Shown here piece after piece: positions 9,039 to 18,216 of a stretch of 64,000 nucleotides of DNA. This DNA is from Chrysophaeum taylorii (lineage: Eukaryota > Sar > Pelagophyceae > Pelagomonadales > Pelagomonadaceae). Every line of letters starts with the position of its first letter. Position 1 is the stretch's first letter. The notes below the pieces were generated by a model. It saw nothing but the letters and a program-made list of their open reading frames with translations, ran no database searches and was not told the origin of the DNA. The translations under genes and the position numbers were made by a program. The stretch covers positions 1 through 64,000 of the forward strand of contig JAQMWT010000189.1 in NCBI GenBank assembly GCA_029834535.1, given 5' to 3'.

Positions 9039-10626
9039 CCGCAAACTCTGCTCTAAAATCCACTCCATGCATGCTCCATTGCCCACCGTCCGAGGGTACG
9101 CCAATATTATTTTACTCGACCCCCGCGACGGGAAATTACGCTACCCCACTCGACCGGAGTTGATTCGTGCTAACAACCACACAAAACAACAGGAAACCTT
9201 CCTCTTGTCTCTACGCCATGACCTTTGCTGTGACATGCTCAGCAATGCTCTGCCTGCCGGTACGTACAGCACTCTGTACAAGCACCTCTCGCTCCTCGTT
9301 GCCGATATTAAATCCCTGATGTTGGACCCTACCTTCCAACATACTGCTGCCGTGACGAAGAAACCCGATGTATCCAATTTCATGACCGTTGATCAAGCTT
9401 CCACCACGTGCAGCACAGATACCTTGTCTTTGGCTCAATCTTTTATGATGTCTATTTCCAGCAGCTGCTTGACCGAAATGTCGTTAAACTATATATCTTC
9501 GTCCTACGAAGATACTCTCGTTACTCGTGATGATGAGGATGCACCTCCAAGTGACCCTGCTGCGCACCAGGATGACGATACACCGCCTCCCCCTGCCTTA
9601 GACACCGAACTCAAGTTCGATGTTCGGCGCAAACGGCATATTCCCTCTCATCCCATTCTTCGTAAGTCCCTCGCACACGGATCCACCGAATATCTCAATG
9701 CCAAAGAACGTGCCAATCGCTTGCACCGGGTGCATCACTGCCCCGACAACGTCGCTGCCAAGGCCCCCAACGTACTTGCTCGCCCTGGATTCTCTGCTTC
9801 TGACATACCATATCGCGACTTATGCACCGACTGCATCGCACACAACAAGCGCCACCCGCACAAGCATTTCAATGCGACCAAGCCCTCTTTTGACCAAACT
9901 CACAAAGCCGGCGAAGTCTGGGCGTGCAGCTATGTGACCATCCCATCCGAATGGGGAGGCTTCACACATATCATCGTCTTCAAGGAACTCATTTCGAAAT
10001 TTCTCTTGGTGTACTTTACACGCACCACCAACGCCGCGGAGTTCACTCAGGCTCTGGATTTTGTGTATGACTTCTGTCGTACACAACTCAACGTGCACAT
10101 GCGCACCCTCTACTCCGATGCCTTCAAGCCCTACTTTAGCCACCACATTACCTCCCCGTACCGCGTCGATAAGGGCATTCAACTCATCGCCTTCCCGCCG
10201 TACATGCGCCACTTTAACTTTGAAGTTGAGTCCGCCATCGGTTTCATCGCCTCCGCCTCCTCAACTCGCCTTCGTTCTCTCCTTAATGCTCACTATCGTG
10301 GCGCCAAGATCGTGGAACCCAATCCTCAGCACCTTTTATCTGCGTTCACTGAACACGCTGCTTTGGCACTTCTTCCTTACAATATGCACTTACGTACCTG
10401 GCGCCGACCAGCTTTATCGATCACAACTCCTCCGAGTTTGGCGCTACTTCTGCATCTCTGGCTGACTTGGAGGAATACCTTCTGGTCTCTACAGAGTTTA
10501 TCACCCAGGTCTTACACACCGACCCTACTATCCATATCCAACTGGAATCTGCTTCTCCTACTCCTACTGACGCTGTTTCCGCTTATCCCGAAGTTGCGCA
10601 CACTGCCTCGACCGCAACGTCGCTAA
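9016..10626 (+). CDS. Copia-type integrase frame, A1
   Basis: The frame begins with a linker, then the border motif LTEMSLNY (residues ~152-159). The integrase zinc-binding region follows as NRLHRVHHC...LCTDCIAHNK (H-H-C-C pattern). The catalytic core shows TLYSDAFKPYF (second Asp) and HFNFEVESAIGFI (Glu). The first catalytic stretch is clearest in the sister copy A2 as EVWACDGGYVTI. Integrase would insert element cDNA into the host genome. The part of the frame after about 10,320 is not obviously integrase. Confidence 0.72.
   Translation: MEVTAGSDRKLCSKIHSMHAPLPTVRGYANIILLDPRDGKLRYPTRPELIRANNHTKQQETFLLSLRHDLCCDMLSNALPAGTYSTLYKHLSLLVADIKSLMLDPTFQHTAAVTKKPDVSNFMTVDQASTTCSTDTLSLAQSFMMSISSSCLTEMSLNYISSSYEDTLVTRDDEDAPPSDPAAHQDDDTPPPPALDTELKFDVRRKRHIPSHPILRKSLAHGSTEYLNAKERANRLHRVHHCPDNVAAKAPNVLARPGFSASDIPYRDLCTDCIAHNKRHPHKHFNATKPSFDQTHKAGEVWACSYVTIPSEWGGFTHIIVFKELISKFLLVYFTRTTNAAEFTQALDFVYDFCRTQLNVHMRTLYSDAFKPYFSHHITSPYRVDKGIQLIAFPPYMRHFNFEVESAIGFIASASSTRLRSLLNAHYRGAKIVEPNPQHLLSAFTEHAALALLPYNMHLRTWRRPALSITTPPSLALLLHLWLTWRNTFWSLQSLSPRSYTPTLLSISNWNLLLLLLLTLFPLIPKLRTLPRPQRR
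9471..9491 (+). repeat. Border motif site 2 (MTase/integrase)
   Basis: Second occurrence, encoding LTEMSLNY between the MTase block and the integrase zinc region. The counterpart in A2 lies at 41,867-41,887. Confidence 0.7.
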
Positions 10627-11590
10627 ACTATAATTCACCAGCCATTGTTGGTCCTGACGAATATAAGGTCCAAGAAGCTGACGTTTCCATTGACGAAGAT
10701 AAACTCAAGTGCCTCCACGGTTTATCGCCTGAAAACAGGCACGCCCACCTCAAGGCCATCGCCAAGGAACTCCACGACATTATCCGCTTTGGCTGCTTCA
10801 AACTTTCCTTACCCGACGGTGTCTCTCGTCCTATTGACAGCAAGATGGTGCTGAAGATTAAAACAGACTCTGCAGGCAAATACGTCAAGCACAAGGCTCG
10901 CCTCGTGCTACGTGGCTTCCTAGCATCTCTTGGCGCCGATTTCTTTGGCTCCTCCAGCCCCATGGCCACCATGACCGCAATCCGGGTACTACTAGCTATT
11001 GCAGCATACAAGCAATTGCCTGTCTACCATGCAGACGTCCCGAACGCCTTCGTTCAGTCTGACATTGATGCCAACGTCTATGTTCAGTAACCAGACGGCA
11101 TCAAGCTTATCGACCCCGATGACGCTAAGTACAAGGGCCGACGTCTACCGAAACTGCTGAAGTCACTTTATGGACTTCGGCAATCACCATCTCTTTAGAA
11201 CAAAGAGATAGACGGATTCTCCCATAGCCCTGGCTACAAACGCCTGCATTCGGATTCTTGCCTATATGCTCGAGTATCCGCACATGCTAAGTTCGTCGTA
11301 TGCAGTCTGTCTGTAAACGACATTGTTATTGTGTCCAATGACGACCCTCTTCGTACTGAATTACAGGATGCCCTCCACAAACGGTATGCTGTAGAGCAGT
11401 TTGAACCTGTCCATACCCTCCTAGGCATGCGCGCGTGTCGCACATCTGACGGTTCCATTTCTTTGGATGTGCAAGCCAAGCTGGATGAACTCTTCGCTGA
11501 TCACCCAGTCTTGCAGCAACTGACCCCGCTTAAATATCCTATGTCATCGTCCTTCAAGTATAAAGATGGCACTCCCGGCCCTGAAACATA
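10467..11590 (+). pseudogene. Copia reverse transcriptase region, A1
   Basis: The region reads EYKVQEADVSIDEDKLKC, then RPIDSKMVLKIKTDSAGK and KARLVLRGF, the usual copia RT start. VYHADVPNAFVQSDI carries the first catalytic Asp (motif A). KSLYGLRQSP is the conserved copia stretch, and a V-x-DIVIVS segment corresponds to the YVDD box (SVDDIVIVS in A2). RT would copy element RNA into DNA. The region is part of the polyprotein between integrase and RNase H, and it looks broken. Confidence 0.75.
10610..10630 (+). repeat. Border motif site 3 (integrase/RT)
   Basis: Third occurrence, encoding STATSLNY immediately before RT. The counterpart in A2 lies at 39,845-39,865. Confidence 0.7.
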
Positions 11591-11591
11591 G

Positions 11592-12500
11592 TTGTACATA
11601 AATTCGCACTTTGCCACTCTCCTTGGCAAGCTGGTGTTCATGCAAGTTGCCTGCAGACCCGACTTCTCGCAGGCCTTGGACAGATGTTCGCGTGGTATGC
11701 ATGCACCTACGTATGTTCACGTCCAAATGCTAGAGCATTTACTTCGCTACCTCAAGAAGCCGGAAAACCGCTCACTTCGCCTCTGGTTCCATCCTAAAGG
11801 TAATGCCATTGAAGCTCACCTTCGCACTGTCTTCGCTAATCGAATTGATCTATCTACTGTGGTCGACTACCAACCGCATGATGTATATACTGGACAGTTT
11901 GATCCCTTAGTTGCCATGGTTGACGCTGACAACGCCCCCTCCTTAGCACAGGAAGATAGGAAATCTACCACCGGGTTTGTCTTCTATCTTTTCAACTGCC
12001 TTATTGGTTGGAAAAGCGAACTTCAACCGATCGTCTCCTGCTCAACTCACGAAGCTGAGTTGATTGCCCTCAGTATTTGTGCTGATGAAGCTGTCTGGCT
12101 ACGCAAGCTGCTGTTGGAACTCTCCTTTGTCGTCAACCCCACCTTCTACGTCAACAATGCTAATGGTGAGAACACCGCTGATCCTGTTGACTTCGATGAC
12201 AATGACAACCCAATTGCTGAAGATATACGCTTCATCAGAAGCCTACCTCTCTTGTCTGACAATGCTGCCTTAGTTCACACCTCTAATAACCCAGATGGGT
12301 CCTCTCGATCCAAGGCACTTTCGAGCAGATGGTTTAAAATCCGCGAGTACATCTCGCTACAGAAAATACGAGTCCATCATGTTCCCGGCAAGCTGAACGT
12401 GGCGGATGGTTTTACAAAGCCACTTGCTGCTGAGTTCTCCACTTTTCGTTCTCTACTCGGTATGTATCGTGCCTCTGACGACAAGCTTTTACAGGATTGA
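11592..12500 (+). CDS. RNase H and RT C-terminus, A1
   Basis: Open frame of 302 residues. It starts in the RT thumb/connection (FMQVACRPDFSQALDRCSRG, typical copia). It continues to the RNase H core: MVDADNAPSLAQEDRKSTTG (first Asp), CSTHEAELIALSICADEAVWL (Glu and Asp), and IREYISLQKIRVHHVPGKLNVAD (final His/Asp segment). RNase H removes the RNA strand during reverse transcription. The end of the frame is also the end of the standard copia coding region, but this family continues with further frames. Confidence 0.8.
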   Translation: MYINSHFATLLGKLVFMQVACRPDFSQALDRCSRGMHAPTYVHVQMLEHLLRYLKKPENRSLRLWFHPKGNAIEAHLRTVFANRIDLSTVVDYQPHDVYTGQFDPLVAMVDADNAPSLAQEDRKSTTGFVFYLFNCLIGWKSELQPIVSCSTHEAELIALSICADEAVWLRKLLLELSFVVNPTFYVNNANGENTADPVDFDDNDNPIAEDIRFIRSLPLLSDNAALVHTSNNPDGSSRSKALSSRWFKIREYISLQKIRVHHVPGKLNVADGFTKPLAAEFSTFRSLLGMYRASDDKLLQD

Positions 12501-12517
12501 AGATGCCTAACTCTAGT

Positions 12518-12538
12518 GACCGCAACGTCGTTAAACTA
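12518..12538 (+). repeat. Border motif site 4 (RNase H/ORF3)
   Basis: Fourth occurrence, just after RNase H and before ORF3. The nucleotide sequence is as well kept here as at coding sites, and it is also present in A2 at 37,907-37,927. Confidence 0.65.
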
Positions 12539-12570
12539 GCCCTGGCCTTACCTTCTTTTGCCACAAATTT

Positions 12571-13335
12571 TTGTACGCGTGCGAGTGTTGCTCATGTCTT
12601 TTCTTGGCACTCCCGTGGCCGCGGTATCTCCCTAGTCGGCTGAAGGACAGTCCTTTCTCGCTCTCCACGGCCGAACCTTCCCCCAGGTTGTCGCAAAAGC
12701 AACGAACCATGACTGCTACTACTGCTACCACACTGGCTGCTGCGGTTGCACCGACACCAGCCGTGCATATCTCACCTCAGTCGCTGACGTTCCAGGACGG
12801 CCTCAGTATTGACTATGCTGCTTACGAGCGAGGAATCTCTCTCCTTGAGAACTTCCGTGTCCCTGTCACCCCGTTTCTCTCTTCTTTTATGCAAGTGGAA
12901 CTCACACTGCCCTACGAGTCTACTGACTTTTCATTGTTTGTAGACCTGACCACATTCATATCCATGCGCTTACCCGTTACTATACCTTGGGAAGCTGCTC
13001 CTGCTATTGCTTCTATTGGTACAGAGGCCCCAAACGCGAACGTTTCATTTTGTCGCGTTCCTTTTTGTACGCAGTGCCTCAATGATCGTGGACAACCGAC
13101 TTTCCTAGTCTCGACCACGTACAGTTCCAAGGCACAAACACCTCGTGAACTCCCCACTGAAGTGCTGAGTCACCTCAACACGGACGACCATAAGAAGAAT
13201 GGTCACATCCCCATTTCTGCTATTACCACGAACATTTGCGGCGCTTGTCACAACACCGATCACTTTACTTGTGACTCTTGTTCGAACACAGAGTCGCACA
13301 GCTCAGGCTATGCAAGCCATCCATTCAGCATTTGA
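12571..13335 (+). CDS. Extra 3' frame (ORF3), Cys-rich, family A
   Basis: A 254-residue frame downstream of RNase H, not part of a normal copia element. A plausible start is the ATG at 12,709 (MTATTATTLAAAV). The N-terminal half is Pro/Thr/Ala-rich. The C-terminal half has paired cysteines: CRVPFCTQCLNDRGQ and CGACHNTDHFTCDSC, suggesting one or two zinc-binding modules. The same frame is present in copy A2 (37,049-37,853, minus), so it is a family trait. I do not recognise a homologue; envelope-like, nucleic-acid-binding or silencing-related roles are all open. Confidence 0.6.
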   Translation: MYACECCSCLFLALPWPRYLPSRLKDSPFSLSTAEPSPRLSQKQRTMTATTATTLAAAVAPTPAVHISPQSLTFQDGLSIDYAAYERGISLLENFRVPVTPFLSSFMQVELTLPYESTDFSLFVDLTTFISMRLPVTIPWEAAPAIASIGTEAPNANVSFCRVPFCTQCLNDRGQPTFLVSTTYSSKAQTPRELPTEVLSHLNTDDHKKNGHIPISAITTNICGACHNTDHFTCDSCSNTESHSSGYASHPFSI

Positions 13336-13494
13336 TTACTACTGTTGCTCGGTCGCGTGTACAACATCTTGACGACTACGCATCATCCTCTGATGATACA
13401 GAACCGCTATCACTCCGGGATGTAATGTTCGGCCGCACTTATACTCAGGCAGAACATTAAGACTACCTGCGCCCCCTTTTTTTTTTTTTAAACG

Positions 13495-14072
13495 TTGACC
13501 GAAACGTCGTTAAACTACTCACACTCCACGCTAGACGCTACTCTGGAGATATCTTCGCCATCGTTACCTACGTCTTCTGCTTCGCTTGCTGATTTCGACG
13601 TATTGTGCCAACAAGTCGACCAACTCCAGGAAACTCTTCGAATCTATATTGCCGAGGCTGCCATTGCTTCAATCACCTCCCTGGAGAACCGGCTCTTTCC
13701 CTCCTACAGCCAACACCCACGTGTTTCTTATAACACTGTACAAGATCACAGAGCTGTTGTCTCGCTTAACACTCACCGCTCATGACCAACATGCTGCCAA
13801 CTACTCCTCCCCGGACGATCACCTCCTTCATCTACGTGACAAGTTGCTCTCATGCTTCAGAGCATTCCGTCCGCTCTCATGTGAATCTGAAGACTCTTCT
13901 ATCTTCGTTCGCCAAGTCCAACTTTTTGGAAAACCAACTGGACACCTTTCAACTAGATTCTCTGTCGCCATCCATACTGAATGCTCTACTTGCACTCACC
14001 CTTCTCTTGGCACCACATCATTCAGCTATTGGTGTTCACCACCTTACAGCAGAAGCTGACGATGATTGTTAA
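13495..14072 (+). pseudogene. Extra 3' region (ORF4), family A
   Basis: The region begins with LTETSLNY, the recurrent border motif. It continues as a Leu-rich, helical protein (DFDVLCQQVDQLQETLRIYIAEAAIASI) and ends in ILNALLALTLLLAPHHSAIG before the 3' LTR. Family B has a comparable last frame at 34,666-35,153 with a hydrophobic C-terminus. The role is unknown. A late hydrophobic segment is compatible with a membrane-associated protein, but no signal peptide or fusion peptide is evident. Confidence 0.4.
13497..13517 (+). repeat. Border motif site 5 (ORF3/ORF4)
   Basis: Fifth occurrence, encoding LTETSLNY at the start of ORF4. A T-rich homopolymer run lies just upstream (13,478-13,489). Confidence 0.65.
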
Positions 14073-14306
14073 GTCCTAACACACTGTCTGTTGTATCTGT
14101 GTTTCTTAATGTTCTGTTCAAAAGGGTCAAATCGACTCTCAGCTCCACCAAGTCCAAGTCCTAAGACCCTTCTATACTCTTGATGCTTCGTATGTGACCT
14201 CTGCGACCATCAAGACTGTATTCTCCTTTTTTTTCTTCCTTCATCATCATCCTTCTCAAGAGATGTTCTATAGACGCACCTTGCGTTTAAGACATCTCGA
14301 GGGGGT

Positions 14307-14620
14307 ACAGAAAAATCTGCTGCCTCTTACCCTTATCCGTCCGTTGAGAACGTGATCTCTTCCTTACCCTTCTTCTTCCTTTATACACAACAAAATAGTC
14401 CTCTGATTTGTGCTTACGCTCATCATCATGGTCTAGCGCGCCCCGAGGTATGTAGCACTATACACTTTACCTTTCTCGTGTAGTTCTAGATGCCGCCTGT
14501 CGTGTTCTGAGGATATAGGGAACATACCTTTTCATTCCCCGAATTAAATACTGCCAGACTTTCATGATGAGACGGGATGGTTTCCCAGGTGACTTACCAC
14601 TGCTTGCTAAATGCTCTGCA
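14307..14620 (+). repeat. Partial 3' LTR of family A
   Basis: It starts at ACAGAAAAATCTGCTGCC right after the purine tract CTCGAGGGGGT. It matches, in reverse orientation, the outer ends of the LTRs at 34,660 and 52,382 (GCAGCAGATTTCTCTG). Similarity to the minus-strand LTRs continues to TGCTAAATGCTCTGCA and then stops where element C begins, so only part of the LTR is present. The 14,072-14,307 stretch before it has no gene. Confidence 0.75.
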
Positions 14621-14639
14621 CAACACTATTAGAGCTAGA

Positions 14640-14880
14640 AAATCCGAAATAGGGTTAGTATCCCCTGTTCTAGGGTTAGTTCACTTAACTTTGCCAACTT
14701 TGATTTAAGAAAACGCTGTGTTATTCACACCGGCTGTCCTCGATGAAGAGACAGATTCGAGGACAGACTGCCACTGTTCTCACGCTCTGCTGAAGAGTAA
14801 CACAGTTGTGATTACTGTTCTCTAGGTATTGGGCACCAGTCCCGGTATCAGCAGAGCCCCAGGATTTCCAGACAAGTCAA
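14640..14880 (+). other. LTR end and leader of element C
   Basis: GAGCTAGAAAATCCG followed by two TAGGGTTAG-like copies, then GATTACTGTTCTCTAGG and CCAGTCCCGGTATCAGCAGAGC. The last part resembles a primer-binding site complementary to an initiator-tRNA end (TGGTATCAGAGC in many plant elements). A very similar arrangement is at 5,240-5,480. No gene is present. Confidence 0.4.
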
Positions 14881-14909
14881 GCTCACCGACGTTCCTGAAC
14901 CCAAGCAAA

Positions 14910-16871
14910 ATGCCGACGAACCAGGAACTCCAGAAGGAGATAGAGCAAGAAGCTCGTTTAGAAGCCAAGTACCAAAGAGACATGCAACAACAAGCTCAAG
15001 CGTACGAAGCTCGGCATAAACAAGAGATGCAAGACCAAGAAACTCGCATGATGGCTCAATTACGCGCGTTGGCCACCCAAGTGCAAGCAACGCAAGCACC
15101 ACTACCTGCCGTCGCTGCTGCGGCTCCGCCTCCCACTCCGGCTCAAAAAGATCCCAAGTCTAAGATCAACACCTTTAGTGACCCACCAAGTGCCGTTCTC
15201 AAGTCCATGGACTCGGCGCAAGTCACACCCCAAATGCTCTCCTTTCGTGTCATGCAATTGTTCGTCGAACATCTGATGCCTGAAACAGGTATAACTCAGT
15301 ACTTCCTACAGGGCTTCTACACGTGGGAATCCGTCCTGCGCGGATCTAACGATCTCGCTGACGCTCTTCTAAGCCACTGTATCGACGAATACGACAAGGA
15401 CCCCGACAACCACTCTACCGCCGGGAACACGCACGATTTCCAAGGCCGTTACGTCTACTACAAGGGTGTCTACCGCAAGTTCGGCAAGCACTTCCTGGAC
15501 AACGTCTACGAGCCAAAACTCCAAGAACCAAAAGATCAATACAAGGACCCAACCGATATGACAAAAGGCAAGTTATGTCCAATAACTCAACCACATCTCC
15601 AAGGAAAAGAAGCCGACTTCATCGTATATCTCCGCGAGACTGTACACCCCCTCTTTCGTCGTTTCATACATGCCGGTAGCGACTCCGCCAAGCACCCAGC
15701 ATACGACGAAATCGATGCACTCGGATCCTCCTGCCCGATAGGACTCGAATTCGTGCTTCAAGTTCGCCTCGCACTCGATAAGCATACGGGCCAGAACCAC
15801 ATCCACCATGCGCATTATGTTTACAATGCCTTTCTGGACACGCCGTTCAACCCTGAAATCCAGGAGCCAGCTCACTACATCGACTACATGCGTCATGTCC
15901 AGCAGCAACTCCGCCAGATCACCACGGACACTTCTCTCCAACTCCCCGACAATAAGATCCTCGAAGAAATTCACCAAATTCTTCGATTCAAGTACCCCCC
16001 AAGCTTGCTTGACTCCCGCGCCCCAACACACATAAAGGGCTTTGCACGTCTTGCTAACTGTCTGCGCACTCCCATCGATTCGCTGTTACTCGACGAAGAC
16101 AAGGACGCCATCCACCACCTTCCTAAGCTCATCGCTCGCATCACCGTCATTTCGACGTTCGAGCGCAACTTTTGGGCTCACCTCAAGCCTCGCCCCACTC
16201 TCAACTTCAAGCCCTTGCGCTTCGTCACCGACTTTGGTAGTCTGCCAACAAAGGACAAAGACAACCCCCGCTTTCGCTCCCGCCGTCATGGTCTCCACCT
16301 CACCGACGACGATGATGACACCTCTCCCTCTGAAGACGACACCCCACCGGACCCCGCCGAAGACGCCGACCCCGTCGCTGTTTTTCTCACGGAGGCCAAC
16401 CTTGATCAAGAGGAAGACAACGACCTCATTCACCAACCCCACGCCTACCGCAAGAAGCAAATTTCGCGGCACGTCAAAAAGCCCCCTCCAGGCAAAAAGC
16501 CACCTAATCCTCGCTCCCCGTTTTACTACGACGTCAATGACAGTCCTAAGCCCAAGGCCACCCCTGTCACCCCACCGAAGAACAAGCACCGTCCCCGCGC
16601 TCCTCCCGTCACCCCTGACAAACGAGAGCACCCGCATCTTCGCAAGGTCACCTTCCCAACACAACCTCATCCACCCAAATCGTCTACTCCAGACCAGCGC
16701 TTCAAGGTCCCCCTTCGTGAAGTCCGTCGCAAGGTCCAAACCATACGGAATCTTAGCCAAGCCGGTCGCCAACATACGTCCAGCTCCGAGCATATGAACA
16801 AGCTCATCAACCTCATCACCACCATTTCCGACGAGACACTTCTTTCCGAAGCCGAAACTGACGCCGCATAA
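14910..16871 (+). CDS. gag-like protein of element C
   Basis: I start at the ATG at 14,910 (MPTNQELQKEIEQEARLEAK); the frame is open further upstream into the leader. Residues ~1-75 form a Gln/Glu-rich coiled coil. Residues ~110-460 are a mostly helical region with conserved-looking aromatic positions (FLQGFYTWESVLRG, DFIVYLRETVHPLFRRF, HYIDYMRHVQQQLRQI), compatible with a capsid domain. The C-terminal ~200 residues are acidic and then Lys/Pro-rich (KKPPPGKKPPNPRSPF), a probable RNA-binding tail without a CCHC knuckle. Role: particle structural protein. The assignment rests on position and composition. Confidence 0.6.
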   Translation: MPTNQELQKEIEQEARLEAKYQRDMQQQAQAYEARHKQEMQDQETRMMAQLRALATQVQATQAPLPAVAAAAPPPTPAQKDPKSKINTFSDPPSAVLKSMDSAQVTPQMLSFRVMQLFVEHLMPETGITQYFLQGFYTWESVLRGSNDLADALLSHCIDEYDKDPDNHSTAGNTHDFQGRYVYYKGVYRKFGKHFLDNVYEPKLQEPKDQYKDPTDMTKGKLCPITQPHLQGKEADFIVYLRETVHPLFRRFIHAGSDSAKHPAYDEIDALGSSCPIGLEFVLQVRLALDKHTGQNHIHHAHYVYNAFLDTPFNPEIQEPAHYIDYMRHVQQQLRQITTDTSLQLPDNKILEEIHQILRFKYPPSLLDSRAPTHIKGFARLANCLRTPIDSLLLDEDKDAIHHLPKLIARITVISTFERNFWAHLKPRPTLNFKPLRFVTDFGSLPTKDKDNPRFRSRRHGLHLTDDDDDTSPSEDDTPPDPAEDADPVAVFLTEANLDQEEDNDLIHQPHAYRKKQISRHVKKPPPGKKPPNPRSPFYYDVNDSPKPKATPVTPPKNKHRPRAPPVTPDKREHPHLRKVTFPTQPHPPKSSTPDQRFKVPLREVRRKVQTIRNLSQAGRQHTSSSEHMNKLINLITTISDETLLSEAETDAA

Positions 16872-16880
16872 TTCCTCCAG

Positions 16881-17440
16881 ATGTTAACGTCCGATCCCCA
16901 AGACGATCAACCTGATGAGGACGAAGCCGAAACCGACGAACAAGACGACAAAGGGCATCTCGGCTTCTATGACGACAAAGGTCAACTAGACCTCTACGAC
17001 GATGCCATTCCCGAAACCCAAGATGAAGAAGACTCCGCCGAAGACTACGCCAAACGTCACAATGACTACATGCGTGCTCTCCACAAGAGCCGGCTTTTTC
17101 ACTGATGGTTGCCGACGACGCCTGTGCCGCCAACCACACCTTACTTCATCAGGCACCAAACCTCCAGATGACGAATTTCCCGACTTCATCCACTATTTCC
17201 ACGCGAGTCGCAGATTTTCTTTGTGCAGCTTACACTCCAGACAAGACCTCAAAGAAGACTAGCTCCCTGCACGGATGCAATGGCCCCGGCACTGAAACCT
17301 CATTGATTGACGGTGGCGCATCTTTTTGCTTTACGCGCACATCAAAATTTTGTTCCCGAGACCATCCGCCGATTTCCCGAACACACCATTCATATGGGAC
17401 GAGGCACTCTTACAAGTCACTTTATCGGTGTTAAACCGTT
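16881..17440 (+). pseudogene. Protease-like region of element C
   Basis: Starts with a very acidic stretch (DDQPDEDEAETDEQDDKGH) continuing the gag tail. It then reads GPGTETSLIDGGASFCFTRT in one frame near 17,285-17,345. SLIDGGAS resembles the D-[ST]-G-A active-site loop of retropepsins. Location between gag and the MTase-bearing part supports it. The region looks broken. Confidence 0.45.
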
Positions 17441-17996
17441 GTATCTGCAGGCTGCAGGTCTCTCTTCGAAGGATACTAAAGACAAAACCGGTTACGTTTT
17501 ATATCTCGTATTTATGGTAGTCCCGCAATTCAGACAATGTCTTCAAGTTATTGCAACATCTAAGCTCAAAGCTCTGCATGTACAAACAGACCCGCCACTG
17601 CCCCACGAGCCCTACCTTTCTGAGCTCCTAAAGTTCTCAACCTCAGACCCCCACAATTACGCAACACTTCTAGGAAAGACCGCCGTCGTACTCGCCGCTC
17701 GCAAACCTAACGGCCTGTTGTCTCTGCCATCCCACCCCCAGCAAACATTCGCCACTGTGGTCAGCTTTCACACAAGAAAACGAATGTCCCTCAAAGATGA
17801 GATTGCACACATCACACAGCATGTCGCAAAGACACGCTCAAAGTCGCACACGCTTGACTTCGCGAAGCTACAAACCCACTCACTGTATCTTGCCGAACTG
17901 CTCAACATCCAATCCGCTGTCGTCCACTACGCCTTCAATGGCTCCGCAGACCTCTCTGTGCAAACACCAACCTCAGCCGGGTTCGACTGGGCATGA
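17307..17996 (+). CDS. Spacer frame of element C
   Basis: A 229-residue frame with no recognised domain. It includes ARKPNGLLSLPSHPQQTF and KDEIAHITQHVAKTR. By position it corresponds to the segment between protease and MTase in families A and B, which also lacks an obvious domain. The frame ends where the gypsy fragment begins. Confidence 0.4.
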   Translation: MTVAHLFALRAHQNFVPETIRRFPEHTIHMGRGTLTSHFIGVKPLYLQAAGLSSKDTKDKTGYVLYLVFMVVPQFRQCLQVIATSKLKALHVQTDPPLPHEPYLSELLKFSTSDPHNYATLLGKTAVVLAARKPNGLLSLPSHPQQTFATVVSFHTRKRMSLKDEIAHITQHVAKTRSKSHTLDFAKLQTHSLYLAELLNIQSAVVHYAFNGSADLSVQTPTSAGFDWA

Positions 17997-18216
17997 TAGG
18001 GAATCGTAGTTTGGTGTCGGGTGTTGAAGAGATGGCAAAACTCGCGCAGCAACTTGTTCACGAACTCTTTACCGTTGTCGGTACGAATCATCTGGGGCAA
18101 GTAGCCCTTGAGAAGAATGCTAATGACAAAAGACCCAAGGTCAGACGCCGCGACGTTCCCGAGCGAACGAACGATTCGAAGTCGTTAAAGACGTTCTTTA
18201 CCGCATTTCTGCTGAT

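Larger units (their letters stand above)
6430..14620 (+). mobile_element. LTR retrotransposon family A, copy A1 (copia-like, MTase-bearing)
   Basis: A plus-strand element lacking its 5' LTR and the start of gag. The order is gag end and protease, C5-MTase (7,554-9,038), integrase (9,016-10,400), RT (10,467-11,590), RNase H (11,592-12,500), two extra frames (12,571-13,460 and 13,495-14,072) and a partial 3' LTR (14,307-14,620) after the purine tract GAGGGGGT. Integrase before RT is the copia (Ty1) order. By eye most bases agree with copy A2 (37,000-52,382), so the family was active fairly recently. This copy is broken, with perhaps half a dozen breaks. Confidence 0.85.
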
